Assembly: GCA_021414025.1 (NCBI GenBank)
Contig: JAIOPG010000006.1
Coordinates: 62,001 to 126,000 of the forward strand
Source: Planctomycetota bacterium
Lineage (GTDB): Bacteria > Planctomycetota > Phycisphaerae > Phycisphaerales > SM1A02
Length of the DNA: 64,000 bases
Direction: 5' to 3'
Both the position numbers and the translations under genes were made by a program. Under the pieces are notes generated by a model that ran no database searches, was not told the origin of the DNA, and worked only from the letters and a program-made list of their open reading frames with translations. Positions 17,609-26,510 of this stretch are shown here, one piece after another; within the stretch, counting starts at the first letter, position 1, and each line of letters starts with the position of its first letter.

Positions 17609-19447
17609 TCACATCCGATCCGGTGACTCCATGCCGAGAAGCGCGAGGCCTTCCGCGAGGACGCGCCGCGTCAGATGCGAGAGACGCAACCGTGCCATCT
17701 TTGTGGCTTCGTCCGGCGCCTTGAGCACGGGACACGCCTGATAGAAGGTTGCGTAGCTGTTGGCCAGCTCATGCAGCGCCGCGCAGACGCGCTGCGGCGA
17801 GCCCTGGTCGGCGGCGGACTTGATCGTGGCGGGGAAGGAGAGGATCGCCAGCGCCAGGGCGCGCTCCGCGGGGTGTTCGAATTTCCACTCAGCCTTGGAG
17901 AGCGCAGCCTCGGTCACGCCGCTGCGGGCGATGAGGCTGGCGATGCGCGCGTGGGCATACTGGATGTAGGGGCCGGTGTCGCCCTCGAAGGCGATCATGC
18001 GGTCCAGGTCGAAGACATAATCCTTGACCGGATCGCCGGAGAGGTCGGCGTACTTCACGGCGGCGATGCCGACGGCGCGACCGATGGCGGCGATCTCCTT
18101 CTCGGTAAGCCCCTGCGTCGGCGCGTCGGTCTGCTGGGCGCGGAGCCGGACCTGCGCGGTGCCGCGCTCGATCGCCTCGTCCAGAAGCGTGCGCAGCAGG
18201 AAGAGTTCGCCGCTGCGGGTTTTCAGGGGTTTCTTGTCGGTGCCCAGCACGCTGCCGAAACCCAGATGCGAAAGTTTCGCCTGCGTTCCGTCGGGAAGCT
18301 TGTCCCATCCGATCAGGCGGACGGCGTCGAAGACATCGCGGAAGTGGTCGCGCTGCCGGGCGTCGACCACATAGATGATGTCGCCGCCCCTGAGCTCGCC
18401 GACGCGATAGTGGATCGCGGCGAGATCCGTTGTTGAATAGAGGAACCCGCCGTCGGCCTTGCGGATGAGTAGGGGGCGCTCGCGGTCGGCGAAGCGGACG
18501 ACCATGGCGCCCTGGTCTTCCTGGGCCAGGCCGCGGTCGATGAAAGCTTGCACCGTGGAAGCGAGCTTGTCGCGGTAGAAGCTCTCGCCGCGCGAGTGCT
18601 GGTCGGTCAGGTTCACGCCGAGCACGCGGGCCGTGTCCAGCACATCCGCCATGGTGACGCGGATCAATTGCTGCCAGGCGGCGACGGTGGCGGGATCGCC
18701 CGCCTGCAGTTTGAGCAGGGTGGCCTTGGCGTCCTGCTCGGCGGCGCGGGCGAATTCCTGCTGCGTCTCGAGCTCGATCAGGCGGTGCGGGCCGGCGCCG
18801 CGGGTGCGCGCGGCCTCGAGCCCGGCGTCGTCGGTTGCGGCCTCGAGCTGGGCGGCGCGGTAGGCCTGGTTGAGGTCGGCCAGCGTCAGCGCATTCAGGT
18901 CGCGCTTCTGCCGGCGCAGCGCCGAAAGGGTCATGGCGATCGTGAGCCCCCAGTCGCCAAGATGATTTTCGCGAAAGACCTTGCGGCCCAGCCGCTCATG
19001 CAGCCGCGCGATCACATCGCCCAGGATGGTGCTGCGCAGATGACCGACATGCATCTGCTTGGCCACGTTGACGCCGCAGAGGTCGACCACCACGGCGTGC
19101 GGTCGCGGCGCGGGCTCGATGCCAAGGTCCGGCATCGCGACGCGATCGAGCATGGTCCGCAGCGCCGAATCGCCCAACTGGACGTTGATGAAGCCGGGGC
19201 CGGCGATGGTTGCGCCGCCCAGCGCGCCCAGCGGCGTGGCGGCGAGAATCTTGGCGGCGACCTCGCGAGGATTCGCTCCCGCAGAGCGCGCGATTGCCAG
19301 CGCCGCGTTGCATTGGTAGTCGCCGTGCTTCGGGTCGCCGCTGGCCTTGACCTGCGGATCGCCCACCGCGGCGGCCTCGCCATACGCTGCGGCAATTCCC
19401 TTGCGGAAGGCCTGTTCAAGATCGAAGCGGGGATCGCACGACGCCAT
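17609..19447 (-). CDS. argS: Arginyl-tRNA synthetase
   Basis: Class I synthetase that charges tRNA-Arg. The 612-aa protein has the N-terminal Add1 domain, the HIGH site as HVGH in NVAKQMHVGHLRSTILGD (about residue 135), the ArgRS-type replacement for KMSK (KKPLKTRSGE, about 405) and the DALR helical anticodon domain ending near SHLTRRVLAEGLALLGM. The length is normal. TAGACT lies 6 nt before the ATG, overlapping the stop codon of the upstream M42 peptidase gene, with no ribosome binding site. Confidence 0.96.
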   Translation of the reverse strand: MASCDPRFDLEQAFRKGIAAAYGEAAAVGDPQVKASGDPKHGDYQCNAALAIARSAGANPREVAAKILAATPLGALGGATIAGPGFINVQLGDSALRTMLDRVAMPDLGIEPAPRPHAVVVDLCGVNVAKQMHVGHLRSTILGDVIARLHERLGRKVFRENHLGDWGLTIAMTLSALRRQKRDLNALTLADLNQAYRAAQLEAATDDAGLEAARTRGAGPHRLIELETQQEFARAAEQDAKATLLKLQAGDPATVAAWQQLIRVTMADVLDTARVLGVNLTDQHSRGESFYRDKLASTVQAFIDRGLAQEDQGAMVVRFADRERPLLIRKADGGFLYSTTDLAAIHYRVGELRGGDIIYVVDARQRDHFRDVFDAVRLIGWDKLPDGTQAKLSHLGFGSVLGTDKKPLKTRSGELFLLRTLLDEAIERGTAQVRLRAQQTDAPTQGLTEKEIAAIGRAVGIAAVKYADLSGDPVKDYVFDLDRMIAFEGDTGPYIQYAHARIASLIARSGVTEAALSKAEWKFEHPAERALALAILSFPATIKSAADQGSPQRVCAALHELANSYATFYQACPVLKAPDEATKMARLRLSHLTRRVLAEGLALLGMESPDRM

Positions 19448-19453
19448 GGTTCG

Positions 19454-19459
19454 AGTCTA
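19454..19459 (-). promoter_or_regulatory. Putative -10 element (TAGACT) of leaderless argS
   Basis: Minus-strand TAGACT with a 6-nt spacer (CGAACC) to the argS ATG. Its first three bases are the TAG stop of the upstream peptidase gene. Confidence 0.6.
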
Positions 19460-20617
19460 ACGGCGGGCCCGCGAAGGCTTCGACGCCAGCACAAATTTGC
19501 GCTTGCGGTAGAGGGCGTCAAGTTGGGGAAGGGGAATGCCGGTTCCCTCGTCGTCGTCCTTGAGCCGAGTCGCGGCGAGCTCGAGCATGGCGATCAAGCC
19601 GGCGAAATCATCCAGCGCGATGATCTCCTGACCGACGCGCGCCTTCGCCTTTCCCTTGAGCACGCCGTCGATGTCCTGCATGTTGTGGTAATTGCCCAGC
19701 GGCAGGCAGAGACAGGTGCTCTCGAAGCCATGCGCCGAGAAGGCAGTGGCTTCGCAGGCGCCGCCGGGCATCAGCTTGCGCTGGTACTTGAAGTCGGGAT
19801 CGGCCTTCTTCGCCTCGGCGTAGATCAGGCTCAGGGCGTTGGTGAGCCGCGGCGAGAAGACGCTGGCGCGATCGCCGACGCGCAGGATGGCGCCGCCGCC
19901 GATCGGGCTGTCGTGGGGGAAGGAGCGCGAGTTCTCCAGGCAGAGCAGCCACGCGCGGCGGGGCACGAGTCGGCTGCGGATGGAGTGCAGCGCGCCGATG
20001 AAGCCCACTTCCTCGGCGCGGGTAAAGAGCAGGCCGACGTGCGGCGCCTTTCCCGATTTCAGAAGGCGGTCGAGCGTGACCATTGCGGCGGCCGCGGCGG
20101 CGAGGTCATCGCAGGCGTTGGTGTGCAGCATGCCGCCCGCGATGCGCGACTTGGGAAGCCGCCACCGGGCGATGTCGCCGGGAACCAGGGTCGGTGCAGC
20201 GCGACGAAGCCGGGCGGAGTACCGGGGAAAGACATGCGTGCCCTTTAGGCGGCCCGTGACCATCGCGTGGTGACGCTTGCCTTTGCGGTCGATCACTTCA
20301 ATCGAAGCGTTCTTGAAGTAGGGTTCGTGCACGCCGCCGCGAAACTCCAGTTCCAATTCGCGCTCGTTGATAACGCGGCGCAGGACAAAGGCGGGATGGT
20401 CCAGGTGCGCGGTGATCAGCAGCGGGCGCCGCGACTTCCGGAAGGCGCGCTGCATGACCAAAATGTTGCCGCCATCGTCGCGCTTCACCACCAGCTTGGC
20501 GGATTTCTTCGAGATCCACGCCTCGATGAAGGCGACCACGGCCTCCTCGCGGCCTGCGGCGGTGGGCAGCGAAGTGAGTTGCAGCAGTTGACGGCGTTCG
20601 CGCGGCGATGTCTTCAT
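19457..20617 (-). CDS. M42-family metallo-aminopeptidase
   Basis: Cytoplasmic dizinc aminopeptidase of the M42 (glutamyl aminopeptidase, FrvX-like) family. The 386-aa protein shows the metal ligands in order: TAHLDHP (His and Asp), NACDDLAA (bridging Asp), TRAEEVGFIGA (catalytic and metal Glu) and the late GNYHN (His). A PDZ-like insertion lies between the first two. The ATG at 20617 has AAGGAG upstream, though at a long spacing of about 11 nt; in-frame ATGs at 20638 and further upstream are alternatives. It is divergent from ribBA. Confidence 0.87.
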   Translation of the reverse strand: MKTSPRERRQLLQLTSLPTAAGREEAVVAFIEAWISKKSAKLVVKRDDGGNILVMQRAFRKSRRPLLITAHLDHPAFVLRRVINERELELEFRGGVHEPYFKNASIEVIDRKGKRHHAMVTGRLKGTHVFPRYSARLRRAAPTLVPGDIARWRLPKSRIAGGMLHTNACDDLAAAAAAMVTLDRLLKSGKAPHVGLLFTRAEEVGFIGALHSIRSRLVPRRAWLLCLENSRSFPHDSPIGGGAILRVGDRASVFSPRLTNALSLIYAEAKKADPDFKYQRKLMPGGACEATAFSAHGFESTCLCLPLGNYHNMQDIDGVLKGKAKARVGQEIIALDDFAGLIAMLELAATRLKDDDEGTGIPLPQLDALYRKRKFVLASKPSRARR

Positions 20618-20679
20618 GGCGTGAAAAGCTCCTTGCATTTCGTCGCCCATTGGGCGGGCAAACGTGCGGCCCGGCAAAC

Positions 20680-20685
20680 TACACT
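20680..20685 (+). promoter_or_regulatory. Putative -10 element (TACACT) of leaderless ribBA-like gene
   Basis: TACACT with a 6-nt spacer (CACGCC) to the ATG at 20692 and no ribosome binding site. Confidence 0.6.
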
Positions 20686-20691
20686 CACGCC

Positions 20692-21897
20692 ATGCCGCTT
20701 GCTTCCATCGATGAAATCCTGAAGGAACTCGCCGCCGGGCGCGCCATCGTGCTGGTGGATGACGAGCGCCGCGAGAACGAGGGGGACTTCGTGGTGGCCG
20801 CGGAGAAGATCACTCCGGAGATGGTGAACTTCCTCACCCGCGTGGGCGGCGGCTACCTCTGCGTGGCCCTGGACGGGTCGATCTGCACTCGCCTGGAGCT
20901 GGACCTGGCCCCGTCGCGCAACAACGCCCGCAGCACGGCCTTCACGGTGAGCGTGGAGGGGCATCCGCGCCACGGTATCGGCAGCGGCGTGAGCGCCAAG
21001 GATCGCTCCACCACCATTCGGCTTCTCAGCGACCCCGCGAGCGGACCGGCGGACTTCACCCGTCCCGGCCATGTGAACCCGCTCCGCGCCCGCGAAGGCG
21101 GCGTGCTGGTGCGGACCGGTCAGACCGAGGGCAGCGTCGACCTCTGCCGCCTCGCCGGATTGCAGCCCGCGGCGGCGATCATCGAGATCGTCAAGCCGGA
21201 CGGCGAGATGGCCCGCATGCCGGAGCTCAAGGCGATCTGCGCCGAGCACAAGTTGAAGATGTGTTCCGTTGAGCAGGTGATCCAGTGGCGCCTGGCTCGT
21301 GAGGAGATGGTGTCGCGCGTCGAGCCGCTGGATGGCGAGGAACTGCAGACTCCCGAAGGATTGTTTCGCCTTTTCGCGTGGCGCAGTCCGGTGGACGCGC
21401 TGCCGCACATCGCATTCACCACGGGCGGCGTCGGCCGATTGGGCGCCAACGGATCGGTGATCAAGCAGAGCGAGCCCACACTCGTGCGCATGCATCGGCG
21501 CGACATTTTCTCCGACGTCTTTGGAACTCAAAAGGACTCCCGCAACGGAAGCGCCAGCGGGCAGGATGAAATCCGCGCCGCCCTTCGGCTCATCGCCCAA
21601 GAAGGGCGCGGTGCGCTGGTCTATCTCCGCACCGAAGGCAGTGGCTTCGATCTGCCGGGACGGCTGCAGCGCATCCAGCGGCCGGGCCACGATGACCCCA
21701 ATGCGCCGGACCTGACGCGCCCCGACGGCATCGCCGCCAGCGTGCATCCGGTGGATTTGCGCGAGATCGGAGTCGGCGGACAGATTCTGCGCGACCTTGG
21801 CCTGACCAAGCTTCGCCTGCTGACCAACCATCCCAAGGGCTCGATGCCGGGGCTGCACGCCTTCGGGCTGGACATCGTCGACCAGGTGAAGCTGTGA
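20692..21897 (+). CDS. RibBA-like protein (DHBP synthase / GTP cyclohydrolase II) with altered active sites
   Basis: Riboflavin-pathway two-domain protein of 401 aa. The N-terminal DHBP synthase domain (1-205) keeps DDERRENEGD and the GHVNPLRARE stretch, but the metal-binding His of the GHTE motif is Gln (GQTE, Q144). The C-terminal domain (about 215-401) aligns with GTP cyclohydrolase II but has lost its three zinc cysteines (the region after VFG has none) and the RQEGRGIGL motif (here RTEGSGFDL). The first domain may still act with altered metal binding; the second is probably not a cyclohydrolase. This resembles RibBX-type proteins, in which only the first activity is retained. A LolA-like gene overlaps its stop. 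Confidence 0.85.
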   Translation: MPLASIDEILKELAAGRAIVLVDDERRENEGDFVVAAEKITPEMVNFLTRVGGGYLCVALDGSICTRLELDLAPSRNNARSTAFTVSVEGHPRHGIGSGVSAKDRSTTIRLLSDPASGPADFTRPGHVNPLRAREGGVLVRTGQTEGSVDLCRLAGLQPAAAIIEIVKPDGEMARMPELKAICAEHKLKMCSVEQVIQWRLAREEMVSRVEPLDGEELQTPEGLFRLFAWRSPVDALPHIAFTTGGVGRLGANGSVIKQSEPTLVRMHRRDIFSDVFGTQKDSRNGSASGQDEIRAALRLIAQEGRGALVYLRTEGSGFDLPGRLQRIQRPGHDDPNAPDLTRPDGIAASVHPVDLREIGVGGQILRDLGLTKLRLLTNHPKGSMPGLHAFGLDIVDQVKL

Positions 21898-22793
21898 CCC
21901 GCGCCGGATTGTTCGCGGCGTTTCTGTTGTGCGTTTCGGCCTGCGCTGCGCCGAGTGCGCCGACGGCGCAGGATTCGACAGCGCTAAAATCCGCACCGAC
22001 CAGCGCGCCGCCCGCGAAGCCGGAGCCCACGCCGCCGGCCGCGGAGCCTTCGAGAAAATTCGATTCGCCCGTGGCGATGTTGGGCGCGCTCGAGGCCGCG
22101 GGCGACACGATCCGCACCTTCCGCGCCGGCATCATCTACGAACGCGTCGACGCGGTGAGCGAGAATCGCGAGCGGCGCACCGGGCAGATCGTGCTGGCGC
22201 AGAAGCCGATGCAACCGGAAAGCCGGACGCTGGCGATCGTCTTCGACCAGTTCATCGACGCCTCAGGTCACGCCAGCCCGGAGCGGCAGCGATTCCTCTT
22301 CGCCGGAGGCTGGCTGCTGGAATTCGACGACGCCCGCCGGCAGTTGATCGAGCGCGAGCTGGTGCCGCCGGGCGAGCAGCTCGATCCGCTGCGCATCGGC
22401 GAGGGGCCGGTGCCGATTCCGATTGGGCAGAAGAAGGACGAAGTCGCGCGGCGCTTCGAGGTGAAATTCGCGCCGCCGCCCACGGAGCCGCTGCTGAAGC
22501 GCCTCGAAAACATCCAAGGGCTCGCGCTGAAGCCCAAGCCGAACGCGGGCGTCGATCCCGACCTGGGCGTGATCAAAGTCTGGTACGACCTGACCACGCT
22601 CATGCCGGTCGCGGTCGAGGCGTCGACGCGCGGCGGCGACAAGAAAATTCTGCTGCTGAACAAGATCGAGCTGAACAAGGAGCTCGATGAAGCGGCGCGG
22701 ACTCTGCTCTCGAAGGAGCCACCGGCCGCGGTGCCGGGCGCGCCCGCATGGCGCCGCGATGTGCGGCCCTACAAGGCCACACCCAAGGAATAA
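21894..22793 (+). CDS. Putative LolA-like lipoprotein
   Basis: The 299-aa product has a lipoprotein signal (GLFAAFLLCVSAC), a Pro/Ala-rich linker of about 35 residues, and a beta-rich domain with alternating strands such as GQIVLAQKPMQPESRTLAIVF and VWYDLTTLMPVAVEASTR, typical of the LolA/LolB half-barrel fold (carrier of lipoproteins or hydrophobic ligands). The assignment is by pattern, not by a diagnostic motif. The GTG start overlaps the ribBA stop by 4 nt (translational coupling), and the next gene starts 3 nt after its stop. Confidence 0.65.
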   Translation: MTRAGLFAAFLLCVSACAAPSAPTAQDSTALKSAPTSAPPAKPEPTPPAAEPSRKFDSPVAMLGALEAAGDTIRTFRAGIIYERVDAVSENRERRTGQIVLAQKPMQPESRTLAIVFDQFIDASGHASPERQRFLFAGGWLLEFDDARRQLIERELVPPGEQLDPLRIGEGPVPIPIGQKKDEVARRFEVKFAPPPTEPLLKRLENIQGLALKPKPNAGVDPDLGVIKVWYDLTTLMPVAVEASTRGGDKKILLLNKIELNKELDEAARTLLSKEPPAAVPGAPAWRRDVRPYKATPKE

Positions 22794-22796
22794 CCG

Positions 22797-25511
22797 GTGA
22801 TTGATCCCCTCCGCATCAAGCCGCTTTGCGCCGGGATCATCGTTGCGGCGCTGGCTTCAACGGCGCAGGCGCGGCAGGAGCTGGTTCCCTCGCGCGTCGA
22901 CGTGTCGCCCGTGGTGGTGAAAGCCATCAACGAGCCCTGGCTCAAGCCGGACGAGCGACGCGACCTGCGCATCCGCCACGGCCAGTGGTCGGACGACGAT
23001 CTGAACACGCCGGCGCGAAAGGCCCAAGCGGCTCTGCGCGTCTGGAACCTGCAGGATCCATCGCTTGAGTCTCCCGAGGCGCCGCTTGCGGTGCGGGCGC
23101 AGGCGTTGCTGTGGCGCGGCCGGCCCGCCGAGGCGATCTCGCTGCTTGCCGGGTGCGACGACGCTGAATGCACATTGATCCGCGCCGAGGCGCTCGAGTG
23201 GCTGGGCAAGTCGGAGGAGGCAAAGCCCTTACTTGAGGCGCTCCGCAAACCGGCCGCCGGCGCAGGCGCCGACGTGCAGCGCGCCGCGGCGCAGGCCACG
23301 ATCGAGCTGGGGAAAATTCAGGCGTTGCCCGCAAGCGACTGGCGCGGCGCCGTGGACAGGCTGGCGAGCGCCCGCGAGGCGGACCGCCTCGATCCGCGCG
23401 TGCCGCTGGAAGAAGGGTTGCTGCTGGTCGATCGCCACAATCGCGCCGAGGGCGTTCCCGCGCTCTGGCAGACGCTCTCGCTGGATCCGCGCAACAGCCG
23501 CGCGTGGTTCGCGCTGGGTCAGGTGGCCCTGAACAACTTCGACTTCGACTCGGGGGCGCGGGCCGCTGAGCGGCTTCGACTGCTCAACCCCGCGCATCCA
23601 CTGGCGGACTTGCTTGATGCAGAGAGGGCTCTGCTGCTCGACGACCCCGACCGCGCCGACGCGATCCTGGACGGGCTGCTGACGCGAGAGCCAAATTTCC
23701 CCGGGGCCTTGGCCCTGCGCGCGGCGGTCGCCGGGCGCCGATGGAATCCTGAGCTCGCGCAGCAGCGGCTGGCGGAGTTCGACGCGAAACTGCCGGGCAG
23801 CGCGCTCGCCCTGGCCACGCTCGGGCGCACGCTGAGTCTGAACCGACAATATGAATGGGGACAGAAGGCCCTTGAAGAAGCCATTCGCCGGCAGCCCGCC
23901 TGGACCGAGCCGCGCGGTGAGCTGGGCTATCTGCTGATGCAGGCGGGGCGCGACAAGGAGGCGGTGGCCACGCTCAAGGCGGCGGCGGAGCTCGATCCCT
24001 TCGACACGCGCAGCTCCTTCGGCCTCTGGCTCATGGATGAGCTTTCCAAGTGGAAGGAGATTGAATCGCCGCACTTTCGCATCCGCGTGAAGCCCGGCAC
24101 GGACGAAGTGGTCGCCGAGCTCATGCCCGACGCGCTGGAGTCGATGTACCGCGACGTCACCGAGCGCTTCGGCCACGAGCCCGCGCAGAAGACCACCATC
24201 GAGGTGCTGCCCGACCATGAGTTCTTCGCGGTGCGCATCACCGGCATGCCCGGCATCCACACCATGGCCGCGGCCACCGGCCCGGTCATCGCGCTGGAGG
24301 TCCCGAAGGAGGGGAACCCCAAGAAGCATCTGGGACTCTTCGATTGGCTCGAGGTGCTGCGCCATGAGTTCACGCACACGGTCACGCTGAGCCAGACCGG
24401 CAACCGCATTCCGCACTGGCTCACCGAGGCGCTGGCGGTGAGTATGGAGACCAAGCCGCGCACGCTGGACACCTGTCAGTTGCTGGCGCGATCGCTGGCC
24501 AATGGAAAGTTGTTTCCGCTGGATCGGATCAAGTGGGCCTTCGTGCGGCCGGAGTCGCCGCAGGACCGGCCGCTGGCCTACGCGCAGGGGCGATGGATGG
24601 TGGAGTACCTCGAGTGGAAGTGGGGGGCCGATTCGGTGCCGAAGCTGCTGGAGAAATACAAGCAGGGCATGGATGAGAATCACGCCTTCGAGGCGACGGT
24701 CGGCGTGAGCGGCGATGAATTCTTCGCCGGATTTCTGGTGTGGGCTGCGGAGCAAGTCAAGTCGTGGGGCTTGGCGCCGGAGCCCTCGCTGGAGTCGCTG
24801 GCCGACTCGGTGCGCGCCAAGGATCCGGTGCTGCAGCTGGCCACGCGCCAGGCGGAGCAGGCGAGGCTGGATGCGCTGGCTACTTTCCTGGCACAGCGCG
24901 TGGGCGAACCGCTGCGGGCGTCGGAGACCACGCTGCTGGCGTCGCGCTGGCCCAAGGTGAAGAAGCCGCCGATCGAGATGACCGACGAGATGGTCGACCA
25001 ATGGCTGGTGGAGCATCCCGATCAGCCGGATCTGCTTGAGTTGAAGCTGCGCCGACGACTGAAGGAGAGCCCGGAGGTCGACGGCATCACGCGGACGCTG
25101 TTGGAGGCCTACGCCAAGGCGCGGCCGGTCGATCCCTTTCCGCATCGCATCTACGCACGCGGCAACTTGACATCAGGCAATCAGGCGGAGGCGATCGAGC
25201 ATCTGAAGGCGATCGACCTGCTCGAGGAGCAGGATCCGAGCTATGCCCTCGAGCTGGCCAGGCTCTACCGGCTGCAAAAGAACACCGCCGCCGCGCTCAA
25301 GAGCGCGGAGAAGGCGGCGCGGATCAATCCTTTCGATGCCGCCACGCGAGAGTTGGCCGCGGCCCTGGCGATCGAGGCCGGCGACCTGAAGCGGGCGAGG
25401 CTGCACATCGCGGCGCTTGCACGGCTGGAGCCGGATCAGAAGCGGCACTCGCTGCGGCTGGAGAAGCTGGATGCGATGATCGCGGGGCAACCGGCGACGA
25501 AGTCGCCCTAG
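22797..25511 (+). CDS. Secreted TPR protein with a gluzincin (peptidase MA-like) domain
   Basis: The 904-aa protein has a signal peptide (to about residue 24), TPR-like helical repeats (about 60-400), a metallopeptidase domain with HEFTH (about 522-526) and the downstream Glu in HWLTEALAVSME (about 545), and further TPRs (about 740-890). HExxH plus a Glu about 20 residues later is the gluzincin zinc site of the peptidase MA family. The GTG start is 3 nt after the LolA-like gene, so both are probably exported together, possibly in envelope protein handling (inference). Confidence 0.82.
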   Translation: MIDPLRIKPLCAGIIVAALASTAQARQELVPSRVDVSPVVVKAINEPWLKPDERRDLRIRHGQWSDDDLNTPARKAQAALRVWNLQDPSLESPEAPLAVRAQALLWRGRPAEAISLLAGCDDAECTLIRAEALEWLGKSEEAKPLLEALRKPAAGAGADVQRAAAQATIELGKIQALPASDWRGAVDRLASAREADRLDPRVPLEEGLLLVDRHNRAEGVPALWQTLSLDPRNSRAWFALGQVALNNFDFDSGARAAERLRLLNPAHPLADLLDAERALLLDDPDRADAILDGLLTREPNFPGALALRAAVAGRRWNPELAQQRLAEFDAKLPGSALALATLGRTLSLNRQYEWGQKALEEAIRRQPAWTEPRGELGYLLMQAGRDKEAVATLKAAAELDPFDTRSSFGLWLMDELSKWKEIESPHFRIRVKPGTDEVVAELMPDALESMYRDVTERFGHEPAQKTTIEVLPDHEFFAVRITGMPGIHTMAAATGPVIALEVPKEGNPKKHLGLFDWLEVLRHEFTHTVTLSQTGNRIPHWLTEALAVSMETKPRTLDTCQLLARSLANGKLFPLDRIKWAFVRPESPQDRPLAYAQGRWMVEYLEWKWGADSVPKLLEKYKQGMDENHAFEATVGVSGDEFFAGFLVWAAEQVKSWGLAPEPSLESLADSVRAKDPVLQLATRQAEQARLDALATFLAQRVGEPLRASETTLLASRWPKVKKPPIEMTDEMVDQWLVEHPDQPDLLELKLRRRLKESPEVDGITRTLLEAYAKARPVDPFPHRIYARGNLTSGNQAEAIEHLKAIDLLEEQDPSYALELARLYRLQKNTAAALKSAEKAARINPFDAATRELAAALAIEAGDLKRARLHIAALARLEPDQKRHSLRLEKLDAMIAGQPATKSP

Positions 25512-25515
25512 CCCC

Positions 25516-26487
25516 TTACTTCGACCACGGCAAGTGATCGAGATCAACATTGCCTCCGCAAAAGATGATGGCGGCGTTGCGCCACTTGCGTTCGCGGGCC
25601 AAGTCGCGGAACGCTGGCGACCGAACCACCGCGACGCCCACGGCGGCGCTGGCCTCGATCGTGAGCTTGAGCTGCTCCCAGGCGAAGCGCATCGACTGCG
25701 CGATCGCCTCCTCATCCGCCAACTCGATTCGGTCGACGAGCTCCCGCACAACCGGAAAGGTGAGCGTTCCAAGGGCACCGCGCAGTCCATCAGCAATCGT
25801 CAGCGCGTTGGTCGACGGCTGCATCACGCCGCTGCGCTTCGATCTCGAAGCGTCATCCGCGATCGCCGGCTCCGCGCCGATGATGACGACCTGGCTTCGC
25901 CGGCCCTTCGCCGCCACCGCGATGCCCGAGACAAGCCCGCCGCCGCCCACCGGCACCACGATCGCGTCGACATCGGGCAGATCCTCGACGATCTCCAGCC
26001 CGATCGTGCCCTGGCCCGCGATCACATCCGCATTGTTGTAGGGCGAGATGAACGCGGCGCCGGTCTCCGCCACCACCTTCGCTAGCGCCGCCTCGCGCGC
26101 CTCGAGCGTCGGCTCGCATGCGATCACGCGCCCGCCGAACGCCTCCACCGCCTCGCGCTTGGCCGCCGGGGCGTTGTGCGGCATCACGACATGGCATGGA
26201 AATCCGCGCTCGCGCGCCGCGCACGCCAGCGCCTGACCGTGGTTTCCGCTGGAATGCGTGGCCACGCCGCTGCTCCGGGCGGACTCCGGCAGCCGGCTCA
26301 CGGCATGCGCGGCTCCGCGGTACTTGAAACTTCCGGTGCGCTGAAACAACTCGCACTTGGCGAAAATGGGCAGCCCCGCGGCCTCCGAGAGCGCCGGCAT
26401 TTCAAGACATGGGGTCCGCAGGGCGCGGCCCCGGATCCGCCCCGCGGCGGCCTCGACATCGGCAAGCGAGATCGGCAGACGATTCAT
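25516..26487 (-). CDS. PLP-dependent threonine dehydratase / serine racemase family protein
   Basis: Fold-type II PLP enzyme of 323 aa. Visible features are the Schiff-base Lys in SFKYRGA (about residue 53), the substrate loop SSGNHGQA (about 78-85), and the phosphate-binding glycine loop GGGGL (about 178-182). It lacks the C-terminal ACT regulatory domain of biosynthetic IlvA, so a catabolic threonine/serine dehydratase or serine racemase is more likely. ATG 26487 lies 7 nt after a TACTCT hexamer, with no ribosome binding site. It is divergent from the DinB gene. Confidence 0.88.
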   Translation of the reverse strand: MNRLPISLADVEAAAGRIRGRALRTPCLEMPALSEAAGLPIFAKCELFQRTGSFKYRGAAHAVSRLPESARSSGVATHSSGNHGQALACAARERGFPCHVVMPHNAPAAKREAVEAFGGRVIACEPTLEAREAALAKVVAETGAAFISPYNNADVIAGQGTIGLEIVEDLPDVDAIVVPVGGGGLVSGIAVAAKGRRSQVVIIGAEPAIADDASRSKRSGVMQPSTNALTIADGLRGALGTLTFPVVRELVDRIELADEEAIAQSMRFAWEQLKLTIEASAAVGVAVVRSPAFRDLARERKWRNAAIIFCGGNVDLDHLPWSK

Positions 26488-26494
26488 GGACCTC

Positions 26495-26500
26495 AGAGTA
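26495..26500 (-). promoter_or_regulatory. Putative -10 element (TACTCT) of leaderless dehydratase gene
   Basis: Minus-strand TACTCT with a 7-nt spacer to the ATG. Its TA is shared with the divergent TAACCT element at 26499-26504. Confidence 0.55.
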
Positions 26501-26504
26501 ACCT
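26499..26504 (+). promoter_or_regulatory. Putative -10 element (TAACCT) of leaderless dinB-like gene
   Basis: TAACCT with a 6-nt spacer (GCCCGC) to the ATG at 26511. It overlaps the divergent -10 of the dehydratase gene. Confidence 0.55.
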
Positions 26505-26510
26505 GCCCGC

